This document shows positions 7,015-12,472 of a DNA stretch of 12,472 nucleotides, in pieces. The position numbers were made by a program, and so were the translations under genes. The stretch is taken from the NCBI GenBank assembly GCA_007128275.1, contig SKXR01000040.1, positions 1 to 12,472 of the forward strand. Reading direction: 5' to 3'. The stretch's first letter is position 1, and each line of letters begins with the position of its first letter. The notes beneath the pieces were generated by a model, which saw nothing but the letters and a program-made list of their open reading frames with translations, had not been told where the DNA came from and ran no database searches. Source of the stretch: Kiritimatiellia bacterium. GTDB taxonomy: Bacteria; Verrucomicrobiota; Kiritimatiellia; SLAD01.

Positions 7015-10000
7015 AAGCGGGACGGTTTCTCCCTCGGCATTGGTTGAGTCGCGCATGCGGCGGACTATTCGTCTTGCTTGCCGGCGTTCTTTCCGCGCCG
7101 GGCGCCGACCCGGCGGTCTCGATTCCGATTCCCGAATCGCGCCATGCGTATACCGGCGCGGAACGACAGCGCATTCGGTATCTGAACAGTGCCCTTCTTC
7201 GCCAGGCGCATGAACGGATTGCGCGCGAGGACTATTCGGGCGCAAGGCAGGCCCTGAGGGAAGTCCTCGTCAACGATCCCGGCAACAATCACGCCCGCGT
7301 CATGTTGATTCATGTGCACAACGAGTTGAACGAATTCGAGCAGGCGCGCGAGTTGGCGGGTGAGTTACTCGCACATTATCCGGACTATTCGGATCTGTAT
7401 CTTGAGCGCGCGTTTATTGAAATGCGTGAGGGGGAGTGGGCTGCGGCGTTGGGCGACTTGGAGCGTTTCACCGCAGCCGCCCCGGCGGATCATCCGCGGA
7501 TGGAGGACGCCCGGCAGAACAAGGCCGAGGTGTTATTCCGGGCGCGCCGGTTCGAGGAGGCGGCGGAGGAGATGCGCGCGTTGGTCGCCCTGAACGACAC
7601 GCGTCCGCGCCGCGTCTTCCTTGCCGAATGCGCCCTGCAGCAGCAGGAATGGGAGGAGGCCGTCCACGAGCTGGAAGCCGCGTTGCGGTTGGACGCTTCC
7701 GATGAGCAGCGAGCGGCGCTGAAGGATAAAGTCGGCTATGCGTACTACAACCTTGAAGAGTACGAAGCTGCGGTGACCGCGTTCCGGGAGGCGTTGTCGC
7801 TCACCGCTTCCGATTCGCTTCGGGCGGAACTAAATTTAAAACTGGGCTACGCGTATTTTCACCTCGACGCGTATGCGGAGGCCGACGACGCGTTGGCGCA
7901 GGCCGAATCCTATTACCGCGCGCCGCCGGAATTGCCGGAGATTCTGTATCAACGCGGCGTGACCGCCTATCGCGCCGGGCGCTATGCCGATGCGGCGACG
8001 TTCTACGAACGGCGTCTCGCGTTCGGATTCGAAGAGGAGGTGGTCTTTGCGCTGTTGGACGCCCTGCAGGAGACGGGGCTTCTTGTCGAACTCATACGAA
8101 CGGCGCGAACGTACGAAACGCACGAAGCGGCGAGTGACCATTTTCGCCTCACGATGATTGAGCGAAGGATGAACGGGCATATCGTGCGGGAAGAGTATGC
8201 GAAGGCACATGCCGCCGCGTTCGCGTTGTACGAGGCCATTGATGATCCGGCGTTTCTGCGGACGGCGGCGACGACGGCGGAGCGGGCGGGGAGATTTAAC
8301 GAGTCCATCGCGCATTACCAGGCCTATCTCGAAGAAGAATTTGACCCGGAGGTCGCCATCGACCTCCACTATGTCCTGCGCAAGGAAGCGGACCGCCGCC
8401 GGGCGGACGGCGAGGACGACGCCGCGATTCGCGCGGTGATGGACCGGAGTATTCCGCAGTTGAAACGCGTGTCGGCCATGGACGACGCCCCGTTATCCAT
8501 TCGACGGACCGCGCAATACGAACGTGCGCAACTCCATCGCGAACGGGACGAGATGGAAGCGTACTTCGCGCTCATGAAAGAGATTGTGGACGACATGCCG
8601 GAAGGCCGTTTCCTGTACGAGTACGCCGTGCATCTATATGGAATCGGTCGATACGAGGAGGCGGTGCCGCTCTTCGAGCAAGCCGTTGAGCTTTTGGAAG
8701 AGCCCGAGTTCCTGAGGGTGTCCTGCAAGGCGCTCGCCGACATATACCTGCTATGGAATCGTCCGGATGACGCCATCCACTGGCTGGACCGGGCCGTCTC
8801 GTACGGAGAGCCGGATCGCGGCTGGCACTTGGCGCGCGCCCGCGCCGACTACCAGTTGGAACGCTTCGATCACACGATCGACCGCCTCCTGCCGCTGGCC
8901 GGGGATGACGACATATTCAATCTTTATATCGGCTTTTCCTTCTATAACCGTTCCCCGTCCATGCCGGGGTTGTCGCTGGCCTACATGAACCGCATACAAC
9001 ATCCGGAAAAACTGACGGTTGAAGAACAGTTCAATTTTTATGCGAATCGGGCGTATCTCAACTATGACCAGTATATTGAGGCTCAAGCCTTGGCCGACGT
9101 CGAGCGCGCGCTCGCCATTCGGCATGACCGCGATCTTGAGTTGGTGCGGTTGCGGGCCCTGGTCCGTTTTGGCGGGCACCTTGAAGTCCTCGCGCGCGGC
9201 GAAGCGTTAATCGCCGAGCCGGATCAGGACCCGGCCTTCCTCGCGCCGGTTTATGAAATGATGGGGTTGGCCGCCAACCAGTTGGAGCGGTGGCCCGACG
9301 CCATTGAATATTTTACGGAGGCCGTAGCCTTGAAGCCCGAACTGCTGGAAGCGCGATATCAGCGCGGTCTCGCCCACCTCCGGCAGGACGAGGAAGAAGA
9401 AGCCGAAGAAGATCTGCGGGCGTTGGAACCGCATGCCCGGATCTTCCCTTCCACGTTTTGGGGCGATCTTGGGTTTATCCTCGGGCACCTGCGGGACTAC
9501 GAAGCGGGCACGGAATGGTTGTCGCGCTCGCTGGCCCGATATCCGTACGACATTGATGGCTGGCAGGAACGGGGCTATCAATCCATGAAAGACCATCGCA
9601 ACCCGGATGCAAAAGAGTCCTTTGAGGAAGCCATTGGGTTGTATGACGAGATCATCCCTTATGTCGAGGAGGAGGCCGAGGCGGAGGATTACCGCGAAAC
9701 GCGGATGAGCCTGAAACAGGAGTATACCAAGCTCGACAAGGTATGGAGTCTTCAGGTCTACGGCCAGCGCACGGACTTTGATTTCGACGAGAGACAATTG
9801 CCCGCGGGCGCGCCGGGCGATTCGACGCAAGGCGCCCTGCAATCGCAGGGCGGTGTTTCCGTCGGATTTCGTCCTCCGAAAGTCGGGTTCCGGAACGAGC
9901 GGACGCTGGATATCTCTCTGCGGGTCCTCGCCAATTTCGAGCCCGGCTCGTGGAGCCCGGATGAAGACAGTTATCAGGGCGGCTTGGGACTGATGTACAA

Positions 10001-10502
10001 GCCGTTTGTACGTCACAATTATGTGTTCGGTTTCGAGCGGCTCTTCAAGATCGGTGACAATGCCGAGGACAACTGGTTGTGGCGCAACACCTATGGGATC
10101 GAGGCCGGCGAACGGCCGGAACGCGGGCAGGATTTCTGGATCTACCGGCGGTTTTACGGGGAGGCCAGTTACTACTTCGAAACCCCGAGCCGCTGGGTGT
10201 TTTTTGGCCAGGGCAATATCGGTCCCAGCTTCCGGTTATCCGAAAATCTGCTGTTGACGGTTCCTGAAGCGTTGCTCGTGGGCCGCTATCAGGATAACGA
10301 TCCCGAGGGGATCGGCACGTACTGGTATTATGGACCGGGCCTGAACATCCGGCTGCTGGAAGGCGAACGCGCATTGACCCGCGACCGTTGGGCGCTGACG
10401 GGCTATGCCCATTATGTGTGGGGTCGTTTCGACCAGTCGCCGGAGAACATCGACAAGAACGACTTTGAGGGTTGGATCATCGGCGTGAATTTCACGCGAT
10501 AG
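7011..10502 (+). CDS. nfrA: NfrA-type outer-membrane TPR/beta-barrel polysaccharide export protein
   Basis: This 1163-residue exported protein is predicted to carry the polymer across the periplasm and outer membrane, as NfrA (the phage N4 receptor protein, about 990 residues in E. coli) is thought to do. A signal peptide spans residues 1-32 (basic start, Leu/Val-rich core, cleavage after APGA). Residues about 50-890 are helical tetratricopeptide-type repeats, with many YxxxxY/A-x-L-G/A-A pairs and DP/P turns between repeats. From about 909 to the end the sequence turns beta-rich and aromatic, with alternating hydrophobic strands ending in GVNFTR. This matches a C-terminal porin-like barrel of the NfrA_C type, including a LMYKPFVRHNYVFGFERLFKI-like block near 1000. 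GAAGGA (6999-7004) is six bases before the ATG, which overlaps the nfrB stop (ATGA). PgaA has the same fold plan, but its partners PgaB, PgaC and PgaD are absent. The family assignment rests on architecture and context more than on catalytic residues. Confidence 0.88.
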   Translation: MKAGRFLPRHWLSRACGGLFVLLAGVLSAPGADPAVSIPIPESRHAYTGAERQRIRYLNSALLRQAHERIAREDYSGARQALREVLVNDPGNNHARVMLIHVHNELNEFEQARELAGELLAHYPDYSDLYLERAFIEMREGEWAAALGDLERFTAAAPADHPRMEDARQNKAEVLFRARRFEEAAEEMRALVALNDTRPRRVFLAECALQQQEWEEAVHELEAALRLDASDEQRAALKDKVGYAYYNLEEYEAAVTAFREALSLTASDSLRAELNLKLGYAYFHLDAYAEADDALAQAESYYRAPPELPEILYQRGVTAYRAGRYADAATFYERRLAFGFEEEVVFALLDALQETGLLVELIRTARTYETHEAASDHFRLTMIERRMNGHIVREEYAKAHAAAFALYEAIDDPAFLRTAATTAERAGRFNESIAHYQAYLEEEFDPEVAIDLHYVLRKEADRRRADGEDDAAIRAVMDRSIPQLKRVSAMDDAPLSIRRTAQYERAQLHRERDEMEAYFALMKEIVDDMPEGRFLYEYAVHLYGIGRYEEAVPLFEQAVELLEEPEFLRVSCKALADIYLLWNRPDDAIHWLDRAVSYGEPDRGWHLARARADYQLERFDHTIDRLLPLAGDDDIFNLYIGFSFYNRSPSMPGLSLAYMNRIQHPEKLTVEEQFNFYANRAYLNYDQYIEAQALADVERALAIRHDRDLELVRLRALVRFGGHLEVLARGEALIAEPDQDPAFLAPVYEMMGLAANQLERWPDAIEYFTEAVALKPELLEARYQRGLAHLRQDEEEEAEEDLRALEPHARIFPSTFWGDLGFILGHLRDYEAGTEWLSRSLARYPYDIDGWQERGYQSMKDHRNPDAKESFEEAIGLYDEIIPYVEEEAEAEDYRETRMSLKQEYTKLDKVWSLQVYGQRTDFDFDERQLPAGAPGDSTQGALQSQGGVSVGFRPPKVGFRNERTLDISLRVLANFEPGSWSPDEDSYQGGLGLMYKPFVRHNYVFGFERLFKIGDNAEDNWLWRNTYGIEAGERPERGQDFWIYRRFYGEASYYFETPSRWVFFGQGNIGPSFRLSENLLLTVPEALLVGRYQDNDPEGIGTYWYYGPGLNIRLLEGERALTRDRWALTGYAHYVWGRFDQSPENIDKNDFEGWIIGVNFTR

Positions 10503-10527
10503 CGTATGCCGATTCGGAATGTGTGAT

Positions 10528-10532
10528 GGGAG
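10528..10532 (+). promoter_or_regulatory. Ribosome binding site choosing the ATG at 10540
   Basis: GGGAG lies seven bases before ATG 10540. In-frame ATGs also occur at 10519, 10546 and 10552. The first has no upstream purine-rich site, and the last has a GGG only one base away. Confidence 0.55.
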
Positions 10533-10539
10533 AGCGTAT

Positions 10540-11619
10540 ATGGCAATGGGTATGAAAACAAACTTTCTGGCGGCCCTTATGATCTCGGCGACGACCGCCT
10601 ATGCGGACATCGCCGGGTCGTTCATCCAGTTGCATCGCGGCAAGGCGGACCGGACCGTGAACGAGTGGCGCGAAGACTTTCAACAGATCAAGGCTCTCGG
10701 CGGGGACATGGTGATTGTGCAATGGACGGCGGAACAGCCGGTTCTGTATTTTGATCCGTCACGCGGAGGTCGGATGCGTTCGCCGGAAGCTGCGATGGAT
10801 GAGCCGGTGCCCTTGTCTCGTGGCGCGGCTGATCGCTTGCGCGGCATGGAAGAGGTGTATCCCGTTGTGGAGCGCATTTTGGTCGCTGCGGAAGAGGAAG
10901 GCATGTCCGTGATCCTTGGATTGCAGCATCATCCCGAATACTGGGATCAAATCAAGGGGCGCCAGAAGGTTATCCGGGATTTCTTCCGTGTGCGCATGGC
11001 GCGCAACGAAGGCCTGCAACGCGCATTGTTGGAGGCGTTCGGGGACCGCGCTGCGTGGACAGGTTATTACATCCCTGATGAGTTGGACGATTATACGTGG
11101 CGCGCGCAGGATATGAGCGAGCTCGTGAGGACCTATGTTCATTCCATGGCTTCGATCCTTCGCGGCAACGACCCCGAACGGTCCATCGCCATCAGCGCGT
11201 TCTTCCGCGGCCGGACCGATCCCGATCATGTGGCGACCAATTTCATGGATATCCTGGCCGGATCGGGTATCGACTATGTGCTGTTGCAGGACGGCGTAGG
11301 GGTGGGCGATCCCCCTTTGCCGTTCGTCCACCTGTATTATGAGGCATTCACCCGGAAGTGGACCCCGGAGATGGCCGGGGAACGGGGGGCGTTGCCCGAA
11401 ATGTGGTGTGTCATCGAAACCTTCAAGCAGACTTCCGGTTCCGACGAGCCGTTCGTGGCCGTGCCCGCCCCCGCGGAACGGTTGCGGGGACAGGTACAAG
11501 TCGCACAGGCCTATTTCCCGCGACTTATCCTTTTTACCTATGGGAATTACCTTCGTCCTGACCTCGGCGCCGAAGCCCGACAGGCCTTTGAAGCCATTGC
11601 CGACGTCTCAAAGCCCTAA
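10540..11619 (+). CDS. Exported DUF4434-type TIM-barrel protein, probable glycoside hydrolase of the exopolysaccharide locus
   Basis: A 359-residue protein from the chosen ATG. Residues 1-22 form a signal peptide (cleavage after AYA), so it is periplasmic or released. The mature start, IAGSFIQLHRG followed by WREDFQQIKALGGDMVIVQW, is typical of the DUF4434 family, a GH5-like (beta/alpha)8 fold. Candidate catalytic acids are E181 in GYYIPDELDD (strand-4 position) and E293 in WCVIETF (strand-7 position), with LLQDGVGVG and FTYGNYLRP also on predicted barrel strands. It begins 37 bases after nfrA and is the last gene of the operon. Exported hydrolases that trim the nascent polymer are common in such loci (BcsZ in cellulose, PslG in Psl, the PelA hydrolase domain). 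A similar role here is inference. The E. coli nfr region also carries a third exported protein, YbcH; whether this is its homologue I cannot confirm. Catalytic activity for this family is not something I can assert. Confidence 0.85.
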   Translation: MAMGMKTNFLAALMISATTAYADIAGSFIQLHRGKADRTVNEWREDFQQIKALGGDMVIVQWTAEQPVLYFDPSRGGRMRSPEAAMDEPVPLSRGAADRLRGMEEVYPVVERILVAAEEEGMSVILGLQHHPEYWDQIKGRQKVIRDFFRVRMARNEGLQRALLEAFGDRAAWTGYYIPDELDDYTWRAQDMSELVRTYVHSMASILRGNDPERSIAISAFFRGRTDPDHVATNFMDILAGSGIDYVLLQDGVGVGDPPLPFVHLYYEAFTRKWTPEMAGERGALPEMWCVIETFKQTSGSDEPFVAVPAPAERLRGQVQVAQAYFPRLILFTYGNYLRPDLGAEARQAFEAIADVSKP

Positions 11620-11733
11620 TGGCCCGTGTCCTCTTCCTCTTTGCTACAGAGGACTCTGCCACCGCATTCCACATTCCCTTTGAGCTCGCCTGCTCTGTGA
11701 TGCAGTTCCTAATTCTTCTCGGTATATTGTCCT

Positions 11734-11784
11734 ACCCACCCCGCCGGTCACCATGCGCTTCGCTTAGGTGACCGGGGGGTGGGT
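11734..11784 (+). terminator. Large imperfect hairpin, candidate operon terminator
   Basis: Left arm CCCACCCC, a single unpaired G (11743), then CCGGTCACC (to 11752). Right arm GGTGACCGG GGGGTGGG (11767-11783). An outer A-T pair closes the stem, giving about 18 bp with one bulge. The 14-base loop carries an inner GCG/CGC pairing. The bases after it (TTGATTATG) are only mildly T-rich, so a classical intrinsic terminator is not assured. It could instead be a mobile palindromic repeat. It is the only strong structure downstream of the operon, 115 bases after the stop. Confidence 0.45.
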
Positions 11785-11833
11785 TGATTATGTGCCGATA
11801 AATATTAGTGAATGGTATGATTTCTTTTGGACT

Positions 11834-11862
11834 GCGGCGGCAGAGCGAAGCGTCGACGCCGC
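11834..11862. repeat. GC-rich palindromic intergenic element
   Basis: GCGGCG (11834-11839) is repeated inverted as CGCCGC (11857-11862). Inside lies the perfect 10-base palindrome GCGTCGACGC (11850-11859), so two alternative foldings compete. The block is much more GC-rich than its flanks. It contains AGCGAAGC (11844-11851), the reverse complement of the GCTTCGCT in the loop of the upstream hairpin. It looks like a dispersed REP-type element, but copy number cannot be judged from one window. Confidence 0.35.
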
Positions 11863-11931
11863 TTTGGCTTGACCGGTACGGAATATCACCCCCAGAACGC
11901 CTTTTTTCGGGATTTACGGCTGCTAGAAGGT

Positions 11932-11960
11932 TTGACTGTCCTGCGGCGCAGGGGTACATT
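11932..11960 (+). promoter_or_regulatory. Candidate sigma70-type promoter of the amylase gene
   Basis: TTGACT (11932-11937), a 17-base spacer and TACATT (11955-11960) match the consensus at five of six and four of six positions, with ideal spacing. Transcription would start near 11967 and give a leader of about 100 bases. The amylase is therefore probably transcribed separately from the polysaccharide operon. I see no catabolite-control operator. Confidence 0.5.
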
Positions 11961-12068
11961 TCATGGTGGAATTTGGTGGGGGAGGGATGGATATTACTTT
12001 GAATTCCTGCTCATACGGCGTTCTGCATTCAATATGTTCACAGTAGTCGGCCAAGCAAAGGGGACTCC

Positions 12069-12472
12069 ATGACGAAATACTTGATCGGGATCATGCGCGT
12101 GTGCCTTCTGTGCATGTTTCTATGGCCCGTTACGGTCACACGCGGCGAAGTGATCCTTCAATATTTTCAGATGCCGTGGCGGTCTCTGACTCAGAAAATG
12201 CCCGAGCTGGCCGAAGCGGGCTACAGCGCGATGTGGTTGCCGCCGCCGACCAAGGCGAGCGGCGGCTTGTCGGTTGGGTACGATTTGTGGGACCCGTTTG
12301 ATCTTGGCGGCAAAATGCAACGCGGTACGTTGCGCACCTTCTACGGGACCGAAGCGGAACTGCTCGAAATGGTCCGCACCGCCCATCGCTTCGGCATCCG
12401 CGTCTACTTCGACAACATCATGAATCACCGGGCGTTTGACGTGCCGGGCTTTAACGAGACCACGCCCATAGA
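12069..12472 (+). CDS. Exported GH13 alpha-amylase family protein (5' part only)
   Basis: The first 134 residues of an alpha-glucan-acting enzyme, running off the right edge. Residues 1-26 are a signal peptide (MTKYLIGIMR, a Leu/Val/Phe core, likely cleavage after TRG), so it acts in the periplasm or outside the cell. The mature part opens the GH13 barrel: EVILQYFQMPW, then AGYSAMWLPPPTKA and YDLWDPFDLGG (71-81). Conserved region I follows as DNIMNH (115-120), whose Asp, Asn and His are family-invariant. The nucleophile and acid/base regions lie beyond the window, so the specificity (amylase, maltogenic or other) cannot be told. The start is ATG with AAGGGGA four bases upstream. It has its own promoter and is separated from the operon by hairpins, so there is no clear functional link, although an alpha-glucan role alongside the exopolysaccharide cannot be excluded. 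Confidence 0.9.
   Translation, partial: MTKYLIGIMRVCLLCMFLWPVTVTRGEVILQYFQMPWRSLTQKMPELAEAGYSAMWLPPPTKASGGLSVGYDLWDPFDLGGKMQRGTLRTFYGTEAELLEMVRTAHRFGIRVYFDNIMNHRAFDVPGFNETTPI

Larger units (their letters stand above)
11620..12068. other. Intergenic region between the operon and the amylase gene
   Basis: About 450 bases with no credible gene. It holds a large imperfect hairpin (11734-11784), a GC-rich palindromic block (11834-11862), a sigma70-type promoter (11932-11960) and the amylase ribosome binding site AAGGGGA (12058-12064). Short open frames of 64-81 codons run through 11808-12072, but they cross the repeats and promoter, lack ribosome binding sites and read as low-complexity Arg/Gly-rich peptide. 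The first 110 bases after the operon stop contain only a 6-bp inverted repeat GTCCTC/GAGGAC. Confidence 0.7.

Noticed and set aside
9207..10016. Minus-strand open frame of 269 codons opposite nfrA
   Set aside because: Mirrors the coding periodicity of nfrA; no signal or family match visible.
7011..10502. PgaA or BcsC as an alternative identity for the TPR/barrel protein
   Set aside because: The synthase beside it carries MshEN rather than PilZ or PgaC/PgaD features, no PgaB deacetylase is present, and WecB in the operon points to the Nfr type.
11628..11655. GTCCTC/GAGGAC inverted repeat just after the operon stop, as a terminator
   Set aside because: Six-pair stem, 15-base loop and no following T-run.
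11881..11910. T-run CCTTTTTTCGG as an intrinsic terminator
   Set aside because: No stable GC-rich stem ends directly before the T-run.
11827..12072. 81-codon open frame before the amylase
   Set aside because: Spans the palindromic block, the predicted promoter and the amylase ribosome binding site, and has no ribosome binding site of its own.

Overview
The window (GC-rich, close to 60% by eye) comes from a bacterium with a Gram-negative envelope. It encodes an outer-membrane TPR/beta-barrel secretin-like protein, an exported TIM-barrel protein and an exported amylase. The sequence does not fix the phylum. The amylase and intergenic style suggest the Verrucomicrobiota/Kiritimatiellota side of the PVC group, but that is an impression only.

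Layout. (1) Minus strand, 614 to the left edge: upp, uracil phosphoribosyltransferase, missing only its last few codons. (2) A divergent promoter region at about 615-819. (3) A tightly packed plus-strand operon of five genes, 820-11619: a soluble PAS-PAS-PAS-GGDEF-REC-HD-GYP c-di-GMP enzyme; wecB (UDP-GlcNAc 2-epimerase); an nfrB-type membrane glycosyltransferase with a C-terminal MshEN c-di-GMP-binding region; an nfrA-type outer-membrane protein with a long TPR region and C-terminal barrel; and an exported DUF4434-type TIM-barrel protein. The first four genes overlap end to start by 4, 14 and 4 bases. The fifth follows after 37 bases. (4) A non-coding stretch of about 450 bases with a large hairpin, a second GC-rich palindromic element and a good sigma70-type promoter. 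(5) The 5' part of an exported GH13 alpha-amylase family gene running off the right edge.

How it fits together. In E. coli the NfrA/NfrB machine makes an N-acetylmannosamine-containing surface glycan, which is the phage N4 receptor. It uses UDP-ManNAc from WecB and is switched on by c-di-GMP binding to NfrB. There the parts are scattered: wecB lies in the enterobacterial common antigen cluster and dgcJ lies elsewhere. Here the c-di-GMP maker/breaker, the precursor enzyme, the c-di-GMP-responsive synthase, the outer-membrane export protein and a candidate trimming hydrolase sit in one translationally coupled operon. I read it as a self-contained, c-di-GMP-controlled exopolysaccharide system, and it is the main point of interest in the window. 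Domain assignments are read from motifs in the translations. The glycan chemistry and regulatory logic are inferred from the E. coli system.
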